Below, piece after piece: positions 45,001 through 55,748 of a stretch of 64,000 nucleotides of DNA. Under the pieces are notes generated by a model. It was not told the DNA's origin and ran no database searches. It saw only the letters and a list, made by a program, of their open reading frames with translations. The translations under genes were made by a program, and so were the position numbers. The DNA comes from Zymoseptoria tritici IPO323 (lineage: Eukaryota; Ascomycota; Dothideomycetes; Mycosphaerellales; Mycosphaerellaceae). Within the stretch, counting starts at the first letter, position 1, and each line of letters begins with the position of its first letter. The stretch spans positions 1,798,001 to 1,862,000 of the forward strand of contig NC_018215.1 of the NCBI RefSeq assembly GCF_000219625.1, written 5' to 3'.

Positions 45001-45896
45001 GCGGCGTACACGGCCTAGGACTCTACGCATGCGAAGACATCCGCGCGCACGAATACGTCGGAGAATACAAAGGCGAAATCATCACCAAGGAAGAAGCCGA
45101 CCGCAGAGGATCCGTCTACGAACATCAGAAATTGAGCTACCTCTTCTCCCTCAACCAGAAACAGGAAATCGACAGCACGTATTTCGGCACGAAGATCCGC
45201 TTCATCAACCACGCTGGGGATGGCAAGGGAAATAACTTGTATCCGAGGATCATCATGGTCAACACGGTGTATCGCATCGCGCTGTACGCATCGAGGAATA
45301 TCCGCGCGGGAGAGGAGTTATTTTTCGATTATGGGCCTATGTTTCCGGATGAGCAATTGGGCGGCAAGGAGAGGAAGGCGGCGCCGCATGTGAGGAATGC
45401 GAATTTGGTGAGGGAGTTTGATGAGGTGGAGAATGATACGGAGGATGAGAATGGAGTGAGGAGGGCGAGGAAGGCCGTGGTGGTGGGGAAACGAGGGAGG
45501 CCCCCTGGTGGGAATGGGAATAAGAGGCAGCGGTTGGGGGAGAGTCAATCAGGTCCGTTTCCGAGGAAGTCTCGCGGAGATGGTGGAGAGCCGGTGGCTG
45601 GTCGAAATGGGGAGGACGACGACAGAGAGCAGGAGACTGGACTTGGTCCCCGCCCGCGCGTGGTGTACGACGCCGGCGCCCTTCTTTCGGAGTATAACAT
45701 TTCCGAAGAGCTGGCCGCTGAGGCTGACTCCGAGGCGGTGGAAGACGACGATTTCGAGCCGGACGATTCGAGCGAGAGGAGTCGAGATGGAGGGAGTGAG
45801 GAGAGTGAGGTCGAGGACGAAGAGGAGGATGAGGAGGATGGCAGTGGTCGTCGACGACAGCGGAGAATGCCCCGGAAGTATCGGGACAGGATTTGA
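42096..45896 (+). CDS. KMT6: KMT6/EZH2-type histone H3 lysine-27 methyltransferase
   Basis: The catalytic subunit of PRC2, which places H3K27me3 in facultative heterochromatin. A single exon of 1266 residues. A long disordered, Ser/Lys-rich N-terminus (1 to about 470, with MANVIDLTGDDENEN first) precedes the EZH2-like middle region (ARSTYAVPCTIYRTPTDADV). The CXC cysteine-rich pre-SET region starts near 845 (CHHPGESCVSAKCSCWRAKI; then CSCAPSCPRKFQGCSC; CACFQSGRECDPDLCGECGV). The SET domain (about 957-1085) includes DSGVHGLGLYACEDIRAHEY, KIRFINHAGDGKGNNLYPR and AGEELFFDYGPMF. A long tail of about 180 residues follows with an AT-hook (GKRGRPPGG) and an acidic stretch, then a basic end (RRMPRKYRDRI). 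Such a tail is unusual, as EZH2 proteins mostly end soon after SET. Start chosen at the first ATG. Confidence 0.95.
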   Translation: MANVIDLTGDDENENSSAGLPLPTNPSKTSNQPHVKRSSNMESRSPQAQVPRTKSLNHASNKEGSNDRSRQSSSARTEHGSKPGASGPQSLAARMAGGGPTKIGSSQQPSKLSKESGGNMAKTISKVTAKDFNIPTGLPQKRPLDASAAKKSSAPDAVTGSPKKKRRIEEGGEISKSTSPAKKLKSTNEQRRQPDEAARSGNHLSTIAGAGNARSTAVRETIDLRSSPEEENRTPRPVAGSTKLTTAGKDAKRSPLKGSAAARDRNLVGKGAGPASKGEISIPESPVESPRKEPSPIKQKPSKGLGGEKLLAAPAQSSAKSANNSHSEGRATRLSPKKKSEVTAASSESSSTAKPIRASNRTTTPPRTSEVGSPHKGVHAPTPRREQPHSRPSSATPRPLTANSIVAHLSVEGPDGILKSENSAGRYLSSRNGRPAPGSPQKPGMPPLNSPIKTSQPSLDVVKGEFMASDLGTSGNIAKIVEQAVEDLRNDHEYWNGVWLKRACFSTGSRTRRVQHSKPTSVFKKMKPLAVELIPEKKKVPDSSVRIHVEISSGKLARSTYAVPCTIYRTPTDADVPNYSHYVSIKHNFLANSERTLQHWPYFDDDFARGDALGLHYHVDMVNRERKLIRLAQAESIAEYAEEALHQIGCSWSDVLHFLLESSPNVGSDREARALLSKRNAIAMEDLTRRDERWVYVLSKLPAADPDTVGKAALLCDHFYRIARFPLWHVVRRSDYFTKLLEEEPRKPDMDELTCRICMRFHCPYHGELVEHSPSDDELPEEDEAIVQTDIIHPPRINHRSRVTFPPSVDEGDPNVPIKDRRAASTWLATTASLNTTPETRGPFYPCHHPGESCVSAKCSCWRAKITCEKICSCAPSCPRKFQGCSCSNDRARANGGTSKKNQKYVCFEDARCACFQSGRECDPDLCGECGVCDILDPVHRHDDRILQARCRNASIQRGVPKHTILGDSGVHGLGLYACEDIRAHEYVGEYKGEIITKEEADRRGSVYEHQKLSYLFSLNQKQEIDSTYFGTKIRFINHAGDGKGNNLYPRIIMVNTVYRIALYASRNIRAGEELFFDYGPMFPDEQLGGKERKAAPHVRNANLVREFDEVENDTEDENGVRRARKAVVVGKRGRPPGGNGNKRQRLGESQSGPFPRKSRGDGGEPVAGRNGEDDDREQETGLGPRPRVVYDAGALLSEYNISEELAAEADSEAVEDDDFEPDDSSERSRDGGSEESEVEDEEEDEEDGSGRRRQRRMPRKYRDRI

Positions 45897-46583
45897 ACAC
45901 GAAGATCGTCGGCGGCGAGCGAGGGCGTGGGGGTGGTGCAGGAGGTAATGATCAGCGGAGCTTGCGTGTGGTGGGGGAGGATCGGCTGTCTAGTAGGTAG
46001 ATGTCTCTTTCGTAGTGGAGGAGACTTGCTGAGTCCGTCGATGTGGAAGAAGAGCGAGGCAGGACGTACTAGCAGACCTAATGATCAACCAGATGCTACG
46101 GGGACTTTGACACTTGCTCATTGTCATGCTTCCTCCCAGGATGCTACAACGTCGCCCCGTTCAAAGCTGTATTCTTCTTGGAATTTCATACTTCATATTG
46201 TCATGCTCACGTTATGTTATGCTCCTCCGCTCTGTTCATGCGTCAAGACCAGAACAGCCAAACCAAAAAATCAACCCCATATCCGCTTTTCGTACGCCAT
46301 CGTCCCAACACGTCTTCAGTGCATCCTCTAATCCCCACGAGAAATCTCCCCTCCAAGAGCAGCCAAAAGTCCCGCAAAATTGTCCGCAAGAATGTTCCAA
46401 AGCAGCAGTCTTCATCTTTCGCTAGAGCTAATACCAAAACGCCTCCTGCTTCTCCAACTTGTTGCGCACGCGAAAGCCGGCCCTGGATAAGGTCAGCGAA
46501 TGTCATAGTCATTTAGGGATGGAAGAGGGCGCCAGACACCCGAGACTATCTCGGACCATGCGGGCCTTCTACACTTCGGTTTC
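45897..46583. other. Convergent 3' spacer
   Basis: Sequence of 687 bases between KMT6 and the PDC stop. No gene recognised. It should hold both 3' UTRs. Confidence 0.4.
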
Positions 46584-48393
46584 TTACCCCTCCATCTCCT
46601 GCACTGCATCCTCGCCCCTCGTGGCGATTTGCATGCTCAGTCGCCACGGCACGTCCAACTTGTCCATGACGATCTCCACGACTTGTACAGCCTGCGGGTT
46701 GCGCACGGAGTCCTTCTTCAGAATCTCCTCCAGCCCGACTTTGGTGGTGCAACGGTGGAAGTTGGCCGCCGCTTGTTCCGGGGACATGTTGAAGAAGGGA
46801 AGCATGTGCTTGTAGTCGAACGGCACGATGTCGTTGTACGACTGGTGCGCGCCGTGAATCACCCGCTCGATGGTGTAGCCGGAGTTGTTGATGAGGAGGA
46901 TGACGGGTTTCAGGCCGAGTTTGACCATGTTGCCGACTTCCTGGACCGTGAGCATGAGGCTTCCATCGCCCGTGACGAGGAGTGTGCGGCCCCGAGGACG
47001 GCTTTGGGAGGCGAGTTCGGACAGGGCGACGTCGGCGCCCAGAGCGGCGGGTGTGCAGTACCCGATCGAGCCGTAGTAGGTCTGTGTGATCCAGTTGATG
47101 CCGGCGGGAAAGGTGGTGTCGGGGATGCCAAAGGCGGCGGTGCCGGTTTCGCCGAAGATGACGTCGTGTTTGCGGAAGTAGGTGTCGGCCAGGTAGTTCC
47201 AGATCCAGGATTGGGTGATGGATTTGGAGTCGTGGTCTTCTTCGAGGGGTGCTTCGGGGAGTTTGGGCTTGGTGATTTTGGGGACTTTGTCGGTTTGCAC
47301 GGTCTTGACGAGGGATGCGAGGACGGCTTTGAGTGGCGCGGTCCATGTCTTGCCTCCTTGGATCGAGACGTCGAATTCATTGATGTAGATGGCTTGAGTC
47401 TTGATCTTGCGGGTGAAGCCTCCGGAGTTGGTGTCTGTTTGATGTCAGTATGCGGACTGTGGTATGCGCAGCAACTCGTGTCTGCTGGTGTGCTGCATGA
47501 TCTTCTCACTCACCTGATGGCAGATTCCCCAACACCAACACAGTGTCGCTCGCCTCAAAAGCCGACTCGACACCTGGACCAGAGATCTGTCCATTGTACA
47601 CTCCCAAGTAATTCGGATGCGTCTCGTCGATGATACCCTTTCCCATGTTACTCGTGTACACCAAGACACCGAGTTTATCAACCAGCTCCGTAGCCTCCTT
47701 GATCGCATTGTGGCGTTGCACGAGACAGTCCACAAAGACGGAAGGATGCTTGCTGGCGTACACCATATCGAGAATGGCCTTTGTAGCCTCCTCCACCACT
47801 TGAGGATCGAACTCCGGCTCGAGATCGATGGGCGTCTCGAGTGCTTTGGAAGGAACCTGCTTATCCACCAAGTCGATCGGAACAAACACATACACCGGAC
47901 CCGACTTGACGAAGCACTGCCTCAACGTCTCGTCAATCTTCTTGGTGGCATCAACCTCCGACTGCAACTCCGCAGCCGCAACTCGAAATCCCATCGAAGC
48001 CTTGTTGAACACCTGATGATCCGGTGAAGAACCAATACTGTGGTGAATCATCATCTTATTCTTCTGCATGGTGAGAGACGTCTGTCCAACCACATGGATG
48101 ACCTTCACCTGTTCAGTCATGGCTCCCGCGATGGCGTTGAGCGCAGACAGTTCGCCGACGCCGTGGGTGGTGACGACGCAGCCTGCGCCTTGCTTGACGC
48201 GGGCGTAGCCATCGGCGGCGTAGGCGGCGTTGAGTTCGTTGGTGTTGCCGACCCATTCGAGACCTTCGACGTCGTAGATGTGGTCGAGGAGGGTGAGGTT
48301 GAAGTCGCCGGGCACGCCGAAGACGCTCTTGATACCGAGTTGCTTGATTCTCTCCCACAGGTAGCGCCCGAGTGGCACTGTTTGTTCGGCCAT
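46584..48393 (-). CDS. PDC1: Pyruvate decarboxylase (thiamine diphosphate-dependent)
   Basis: Converts pyruvate to acetaldehyde and CO2, the first step of ethanol fermentation, in the cytosol. Two exons on the minus strand (48393-47514, 47434-46584) give 576 residues, close to the usual 560-580. The N-terminal ThDP-binding domain starts MAEQTVPLGRYLWERIKQLG and includes VFGVPGDFNLTLLDHIYDVE with the cofactor-activating Glu in GNTNELNAAYAADGYARVK. HHSIGS lies at the expected active-site position. The C-terminal domain holds the cofactor signature GDGSLMLTVQEVGNMVKLGL followed by LINNSGYTIERVIHG (the GDG...NN pattern). The C-terminus ends EDAVQEMEG. The gene is convergent with KMT6. Firm call; the numbered symbol is a family label only. 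Confidence 0.96.
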
Positions 48394-49078
48394 GATGAGG
48401 AAATTCTGGTTCGAGAAGGTGTTAGGATGAGGGAGGGATGAAGTCTGATGTCTGAGGAAGAGATTTTACCCTCCGAAGGCGCAGAAAACTTTGCAGAAGT
48501 TGCTCGTGAACTGTCGATTCTTTGATGCAAACGAATCGCCTTGGAGATGAAGTGGTTCGAAGGGAAACGGGAACGAACGGCCAGCAGGTGAAGATGCAGT
48601 CTGTTCGAGCAGTCAGTCTTGTTCTCTTCACCGTCTTCTTCCACGTCGTATGTACGCAGCGCAAAGTGCGAATCCAGGCAGGCAGGCAGAGTTGTTGATG
48701 TCGAGGTTGTTGACAAACGAAGGAAAGAACGCCAGGTAAAGTATAGAACTACATAAACTAAGGGCAATAAAATGTGGGTCGTACAGCTCATTCTTCGGCT
48801 CGAAGTCGGCTGAACGAGGGACGGACGCCCTTTACTTGTACATGAATTCGACATTGACTAAGCCGATCGAGGGACGGATTGGAGCGGCAGGGTCAGTCAT
48901 GGGACGTCGACTCGAGGTCTGCTGTGGTAGAGTATCCTGTTTGTATCGGAATGGAGAATGCTTCATGAGCAGCCCGATATATTGAGCTGACAGATGAATT
49001 GCAAAGACTCTTGTCGACGAGGCTTGCCCTTGGAAGGCATTTACTCGTCGAATACTACCTTAGTCCACGCCTCTGTCA
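48394..49078. other. PDC promoter region
   Basis: Sequence of 685 bases upstream of PDC and downstream of the hydrolase gene, both on the minus strand. Pyrimidine/purine-biased runs near the PDC start are typical of highly expressed genes. No specific site is called. Confidence 0.4.
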
Positions 49079-51189
49079 TTACGCATGTAGCCCAGCATCA
49101 ACGTACCGTCCCATCCCACCGCTCAGAAACCCACCGCCGGCCCTATGCATCGCCTCATTGATCCCCGGGACATTGCTCCTCCCCGCAAGATCCTCCAAAG
49201 CAAGACCTTGCGCCTCATCTGACCCATCTGATCCAAACGGCAACTCATCCACCTCACAAGTCGTATTCCTCGGCGGCAACCCTCCCGTCTGGAAGTACTC
49301 CCTGATATAACCCTCCGTGCACCGACTCCTCCCCGCACTCGAACAATGCCCCGGACTCTCCTGCATCAACGCCACACTTCCCTCGAATCCCTTCGCCTGC
49401 TCCACCGCATTCCTCCCCGGCGTCACGGGGTCCGCCGTATTCCCAATCAACAATATCGGATGATCCGTCTTCCCCTGCCAAGGCCCCGTGAAACGATACA
49501 GAGGCCGAGTCGACCAGTGAATACAACTCAGGTGGATTTCCGCCCACTTTGCTCCGATGGTTGAACTCAATTCTTCCACTTTGCCCAGAAATTTGCTGAA
49601 CTTCGTCTTCGTTGTTCCCGTCAGGTCGTCGCCGTCGGAGCAGGCGATTGCGCGGCCGGAGAAGTGGCGTATCGCGGCTGTGCCGGTGGGAGGAGAGCAT
49701 TGCACGTTGTGGTTGAGAGCTAGCAGTTTGGCGAAAGCGGTTCCGTTGCGGGACTCGATGTCCGCCAGGAGGTGGGCGAGACGGGGGAAGGATTGAATGG
49801 GGGTGTAGAGGGAGAGGAAGATGAGGGTTTTGAGGTCGGAGTAGGTCACGACTTCGGGGGTGGGGTGAAGGACGGGGAGGGGGTTGTCTGGAGGAGGAGG
49901 ATGTGAGCAGGGTGACTGCGTGAGGCTGGGAGGGGAGGAGGGTGATAACTCACGGTAGAGGCTTTCCAGGATAGCTTGGACACGATGTTGGACGTAGGTC
50001 GTGCTGTTGTTTGCTTTGCTCGCGAGGGGACACTTTGGATACCCAACTCGTGCGCAGTTGGAGTAGAACGAGTCCATGTCTTTCTCCTAGAGAACCTCAC
50101 ATGTCAGTCTCATACTCCGTCACCGCAAAGCATACCCGCACGAAAACATACCGTATCATAAAGATTATCATACCACAAAGCCTTGGTATAATCCACCGGA
50201 TCCACCACTCCATCCACCACAAGCCTCTCAATCCTGTCCGGAAACATGGCAGCAAACGTCAGTCCCAAATACGTCCCGTACGAGAAACCCCAGTACTGAA
50301 TCTTCTCCTTTCCAGGCTCATACTTCAGCGCCTCTGGAACGCCGTGTTGCATTCCACTTGAGAGGGTGCTCGTCTGGAGCACTCTCTTTGCCTCCCTCTC
50401 CCTCCACTCCCCATGCGCCTCGACCAACTCCACCATATCCCTCGCCACACTCGCCGTCGTAACAAACCTCTTCACATCCACCTCCCCTCCCTCCCCGGGT
50501 AGCGTACAACTCCCCCCACTCGCCTCAGACATAGCCCACAACCTCCCCAAACTCGCATCACTCACCCCCAACAACCCCTGCTCATCAACCCTCAACGCCC
50601 AACTCTGCGCTTGGACCTCATCCTCAAAACACTCCACCCCCTGGGTACTGAGTCCTACACCCCTGGGATCAAAAGACAACACATCATACACCTTGCCATC
50701 CTCCGGGGAGGGGGAGTCAATAACATCCGTAATCGACTTCCCACCCAGCAGCACGAACTGAACCCCAGATCCACCTGGTCCGCCTGGGTTGACGATTACC
50801 GCGCCGCCATACCTTGGATCTGTGACGTCCACCGCTGCGGGTTTGCGGATGATGGCGAGGGAGATGGTGGCGTTGGTGGTGGCGTTGAAGTAATCCATTG
50901 GGAGGGTGAGGCGGGCACATTGGAAGTCTCCTAGGGAGGTGTAGCAGGGAGTGTAGTCCAGGTGTTGTTTTGAGGGAGCCGTGGACCAGTCGAAATTTTT
51001 GGTGGTGGGTGGGAGGGGTGAGGAGGGCGGATTGGGGGATGGGAGGAGGGAGGGGAGGGTGGACCAGTAAGGGCGGGAGAGGGTGAGGGCGAGACATGCT
51101 GCTAGGAGGAGGATAAGGGTGGAGTGGTTGCGGCGGCGGAGGTGAAGGGGTGGTGCTGGGTGAGGTGAGATGGAGGAGTGTTTCTCCAT
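49079..51189 (-). CDS. TAP-like alpha/beta hydrolase (predicted membrane-anchored or secreted)
   Basis: A serine hydrolase of the tripeptidyl-aminopeptidase-like family. Exons on the minus strand: 51189-50152, 50086-49954 and 49887-49079. The last intron (49953-49888, 66 bases) has a perfect GTGAGT donor and CAG acceptor but is a multiple of three without a stop, so it could be retained. The N-terminus has a basic segment and one TM helix (STLILLLAACLALTL), i.e. signal anchor. The hydrolase core has the oxyanion loop VNPGGPGGSGVQFV, FDPRGVGLS and the nucleophile elbow WGFSYGTYLG (Ser of GxSxG). The TAP-like C-terminal domain has ILLIGNTADPVTPGRNA (catalytic Asp) and SPGHCSSAG (catalytic His). 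The Pro-rich stretch near the last intron would mostly disappear on splicing. Spliced product about 659 residues. Substrate unknown. Confidence 0.87.
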
Positions 51190-51733
51190 GTTGGAATTTC
51201 GACCGGGGTGCTTTGGTGGCCTGATAGGAGATTGAACGCCTACTCGGTCAAGAGGATGTGCATTGATATAAAGCTGTCTAGGAGGCTGTAGGCAGCAAGT
51301 ACATGTGTAATCAGCTGAATCCTTCAAGGTCCGATTAAAGAAAGCCAAATCCTTCGACATTGAACAGCCTAATAACCTCCCGTCTTCGATAGAGATCAAA
51401 TGAGCCTCGTATTTCTCATCGAGACTTCTGAAGTATACCATCGATCATCCCTCATCACGCATTCATTACTATCCGTATGAAGCAACATTCTACATCTCTC
51501 CAGATCATCCATTCAAAGATGCCCAATTCGCCATGCAATCTGAAGCGCCAGCCAGTCTTTCGTCCAAACGAACGACGACCCAAAGAGAAACCAACGCCTG
51601 CTCGTATGCCAAATACGCTCATCCAAGTGCGTTTTCACACCGTAACACAAGAAATCCGTGGTCGCATCCTTCAATCGCGGTGCCTCATCCTTCGATTCGA
51701 CCGCACAATGCTTTCCTCAATTCCCTCATCCTG
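51190..51733. other. Spacer between MKK stop and hydrolase start
   Basis: Sequence of 544 bases; the hydrolase frame is open upstream to about 51441 with other ATGs, but MEKHSS at 51189, just before the TM helix, is the likeliest start. No separate gene recognised. Confidence 0.4.
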
Positions 51734-53300
51734 TCAATCCTTCCAATCCCACACCGTCCTCAAAAACTGCGTCATATCCACCCTCTTCGACTTCATCTCC
51801 ACAATCCACGGGTGACCCTCAATATGCCAAGGCGTAGCGCGTCGATTCGCATCTTTCTCCAAACTAGAAAAGAACCAATTCATCAGCATCGTTCCAAATA
51901 TCCCGGGATTTCAGGTATACTCACCAACACTCGATGAAATACTTGAAATTCTCGCTCCACTTCAACTTGTTCTCCGGCTCGTCCTTCAACTTCGGAATCG
52001 GCTGGCGGACAATATACGTCAACAGATCAATCAGTCCCGCGCGAGGGTTCATCTCCGTGCCGTCCGCGGGGAACGGGAAGCGATGTTGAGCCACCTCCAA
52101 CAGCGTGACGCCCAAACTCCAGACATCACTCGTGATGGTATAGCTCTGCCCCGTGATCCTCTCGGGAGCCATGTAATAACTTGTCCCGATGAACGTATTC
52201 GCATCCCCTTTCGTGCCAAACTCCCCACTCACGCCAAAGTCGCAGAGTTTCACGCCTCCCTGGCGGGTGAGGAGGATGTTACTCGGTTTGATGTCGCGGT
52301 GGATGATGCGGTGGCCGTGGAGGTATGTCAGCCCATTGAGCACGCCCTCGGCCACTTTACCGAGAACCTTCTCCCCCGTGCGGCCGCCGAGTTTCTTCAC
52401 TTCGCGGTAGACGCTGTCGAGGGAGCCGCCTTCGCAGAACTCCATGCTGATGCCAATGGTTCCCGCCGTATCGTCCATGAAGGCGCCGTAATACTGGCAG
52501 ATGTGGGCGGACGCGCAGGATTTGTTAAAGGAGAGTTCGCGGACGATTTGTTTCTTGACGTCCGGGTTGGGATCCGTGGTGATGATTTTGAGGGCGAAGA
52601 CGGTGGTGCCGCCTTTCAGGACACATCGAGTGACGGCGCCGCCGGCTCCCTCGCCGAGACTGCCGAGTTCGACTATCCGACCCTCCTTTTTGGCTGCTTT
52701 CCACCCGGCGTCGTCGAGGTCTTCCACGTCCAAGGGTCGGCCCTTTTCTAAGCTCAGCTTTTCTAGATCTGGTAGGATACCTTGTGTGCTACCCTCACGC
52801 TCCATGCCCACTGAATGTGCCGAGCTCGAGCTGTACATCGACCCTGTTGCAGACACCGGATCCTTGTCGCCGCGCAGCATCTCCACAAAATTCAGCGCCG
52901 AGTAGGATGATGTTGTAGAAACCGAGCCGTTTTGTGTGGTATTTGCTCCAAAGCTATTCGTCCGACTATGTGCAGAGTCATCACTGCTCGCTCCACTTGC
53001 AGACAAGCCTGGTGCGATTTGTAGGGGTGGACCTCTCCTTCGAGCAGGGTTGTTCTCTTGCGGGGTGTGAGAGCTGCCCATGGGCGTGGCAAGGCTAAGC
53101 TTGGGGGGCGCTTGTCGAGTTTGTATTGATAATGGGGGGACGGCGGATGTGTCTGTCATGGGAGGTGCTGCCACGCTGTTCACCGGTCGTTGGTTGGGAG
53201 ATGCGGGTATGGAAAGGCCAAGGCGTGGCATGCGGCCGCCGGTTTGCTGGCGACCTGCACCTGGAATGGGTGGGCGGAGGAGAGGTGCGGGTGACGCCAT
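51734..53300 (-). CDS. MKK2: Mkk1/2-type MAP kinase kinase, cell-wall integrity pathway
   Basis: A dual-specificity kinase that activates the Slt2/Mpk1 MAP kinase. Two exons on the minus strand (53300-51925, 51863-51734) give 501 residues in frame. The start [17 protein letters not shown] matches the usual fungal Mkk N-terminus; an ATG 48 bases upstream is in frame but less likely. The first 210 residues are disordered. The kinase domain runs from about 215 with [14 protein letters not shown] (Gly loop), [14 protein letters not shown] (catalytic Lys), [20 protein letters not shown] (HRD loop), [11 protein letters not shown] (DFG), and the activation segment THR/Ser around [18 protein letters not shown]. 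Exon 2 gives [20 protein letters not shown] and the C-terminus [10 protein letters not shown]. Assignment to Mkk1/2 rather than Pbs2 or Ste7 rests on the N-terminus and activation segment. Confidence 0.94.
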
Positions 53301-54589
53301 GGTGGCTCGGTCGGCGTCGATGGAGAGGGGGTCGGTGGTGGAAGCCACGGTGGGCGATTCTGGTCAGCGGCTGTCAAAGAGGTGCTCGTAGCCCTCTTGA
53401 CAGCCAACGAAGGGAGGTGGTGTTGGGGGATGCCGGGGTTATAAGCCGAGCTGCGAGAGTATGAACAGTGGACGGACTCTGGCGGCGACGGAAGAGTGAG
53501 AGAGTGATGGTGATGTGGTGGTTCAGTGCAGTGCAGTCGGGAATCCCATCGGTTTGAGACAGGCCGGGGAAGAGTGGTTGTTTCGGAATGCGAACGAGAG
53601 CGACAGGCCTTCTCACAGCGGTAGAGAAGTGACAGTGTTCCAGGTAGTGAGGAGTCGTGGTAGTGGGTCACTTTCATCCAAGGGCCAGTAATGGAAAGTG
53701 ATGTCGTGGGTGGAGAGTCGGGTATGGATATGCGTGCGTGGATGAGAGAATCTCGGAGGTCGATGTGTGTCGTGGTGAAGTGTGGTGGACCAGCACCAGC
53801 TCGCGTGCAGTCGGGTGTGTCGTGTCAGCTAGTTCTAGTTCTAGTCCCGTCAGGTCCAGTCAGCTCTTGATCCGAGGACGCGGCGGACGAGACGGGAGAC
53901 GAGACGAATAATGTCCAGGTCAATCAACGATGGGAATGAAGAATAACAAGAAATGTCCGGCGGTGCCTCTGAAGACCGTGTATCGTCATGTCTCAGGGTT
54001 GAACAGTGAACAAATAACAAAGAAATTGCGCAAAGATATCCATTTCTACCTATCGGACTAATATAACCGCCTCACCATGTACGGCACAGTCCATCAATTC
54101 TGCCGTACTTCATCCTCATTACATACGCGCCCGCACTCAAACTCTCATCAGGAGGCCAGGCAATTTGGTGATTACAAGAGGCCGATCACATCCGTTCGGT
54201 ATATGGTTGGGCGCCAGACATCGCACGCTGTTTGGCTGAGACTTGGAATGATCGCTGCACTGAGACGACCCCCTTGTTTTCAATGTGCCGACATGGGAAA
54301 GCCGGTTGCTGGTCTTGAGATTCCCGGGCTCAAAACTCGCAGAGTCCAGCCACGGGTTTCTGCTGCGAAGGAAATGGTTGAATGTTGGTAAAGGGATCGC
54401 TGTAAGGCTGGTCGCGGCTTGTGAGGTGGCCCGGGGCAGCTTCTGAGGTGTCATCTATGCCCCTCGATGACTGTTTGGGAAACTTGGAAACGTGAATGCT
54501 TCGATCTCACTGCAACGACAGCAGCAGCACGAAACAAGACTCCAAGCAACGAACTGACTGTATCAACACTCGAGCAAGTGAAAGTCAAT
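53301..54589. other. Divergent region upstream of MKK and the 71-residue gene
   Basis: Sequence of 1.3 kb containing the MKK promoter and 5' UTR and the promoter of the small plus-strand gene. No gene is recognised. A short CTAGTT repeat (about 53830-53842) is present. Confidence 0.5.
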
Positions 54590-54859
54590 ATGCCGGTGAT
54601 TCCAGGAGACAACGATCACGGTGAGTGAAAGCAAGACCGACCTCCATCAACACGGTTCCTAACTCCCACCGCAGCCATGAAGGCCGCCTTGGCCGACGGC
54701 AAGCCCAACTCGTCCAACAAAGAAGAGGCCAAGAAGGCTACAATCCAAGACCACCAAGCCAATCCCGGTCCCGTCATGGCAAGCGCAGAGCAACTCGGCG
54801 AACCCGCCAGCAAAGAGGAACTGAAGAAGCGAGCAGAGGAGCTGAACAAGAACAACTAG
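54590..54859 (+). CDS. Small charged hypothetical protein, 71 residues
   Basis: Two exons, 54590-54620 and 54675-54859, with a GTGAGT donor and CAG acceptor, join in frame. The product starts MPVIPGDNDH, continues AMKAALADGKPNSSNKEEAK and ends with a charged helix EELKKRAEELNKNN. It has no cysteine, signal or TM segment. It looks like a small soluble, mostly disordered stress- or conidiation-type protein, but no family is named. The coding character, consensus splice and A-rich ATG context (GTCAATATG) support a gene. It converges with the dehydrogenase gene; their stops are only 45 bases apart. Confidence 0.7.
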
Positions 54860-54904
54860 CTTTAGCCATGTCCACTCCATACACCACCCAATCCCATACC
54901 TCAT

Positions 54905-55748
54905 TCAAGGTGGCACCTCCTCCCCCTTCCAATCAAAAAACTTGCCCCTGTCCGCCACCGTGCGACTATTCACCACCTCCATGAGTTTCTCCGCCGCAAA
55001 CTCCACACTAAACAACTTCTCCTCCTTGACGTTGCCCCAAAATTCCTCGCTCAGTCCCGTCTTGACTGTTCCTGGGTGTAAAGCCACACAAATCGCATTC
55101 TCCCCCGCGCTTGTCCTTAAGAAATTGTCAAACGTCTTGGTCGTCTGGTTGACCCCTGCTTTCGACGCGCGATAGCTGTACCAGCCTCCGAGGCGGTTGT
55201 CGGTGATGGAACCCACGCGGGCGGACATGTTGGCCCATACGGTGTGAGAGGGGAGACCATCTGCGTTGGAGAGTTTGGTTGACTTGCGGGGCAGGAAGGG
55301 CGAGAAGTGTTTGATCAGCATCATCGGACCGAGGGTGTTGGTGCGGAAGGTGAGGAGGGCGGAGTCGTAGTCGATTTGCGAGGGAGACTTTTCGGGGTGG
55401 AGGATGCCCGGGATGCTGAGGGCGAGGCGGAGGTAGGACTCGTTTTTGGGCAATAGGTCTGAGACTTGTTGGGCGGCGTCGGCGATGGTTTGCTCGTCTG
55501 GTGGTGAAGGGTTAGTGGTGGTGATGGGTTGGCTTGTGGACAGGAGATGAACCTAGGAAGTCGAGCTTCAAGACGTGCAGTCTATCCTCTTTCACGTCTT
55601 TCAGTCCGGCGAGGACATTTTCTCGAGTCTGGTCGAGGTCCTTGCGAGCTGTAGCGACGATTGGGACGGTAGTTGTCTGGAGTAGTCGCCGTGCGAGTTC
55701 AAGGCCGATGCCTCGCGAGGCTGGTGTGACCAATGCCCATGGTTGCAT
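54905..55748 (-). CDS. Short-chain dehydrogenase/reductase
   Basis: An NAD(P)-dependent oxidoreductase of the classical SDR type. Two exons on the minus strand, 55748-55553 and 55497-54905, give 262 residues. The cofactor loop is TPASRGIGLELARRLL, a variant of TGxxxGIG. RTNTLGPMMLIKHFSPFLP is the helix-4 region, NMSARVGSI holds the catalytic Ser, and YSYRASKAGVNQ is the YxxxK active site. The end HPGTVKTGLSEEFWGN matches the substrate-loop region. It resembles the C-factor/sniffer-type group, often of unknown substrate. The intron donor is GTTCAT, weaker than most. The start MQPWALVTPASRGIG places the Rossmann loop at the very N-terminus, as expected. Confidence 0.9.
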
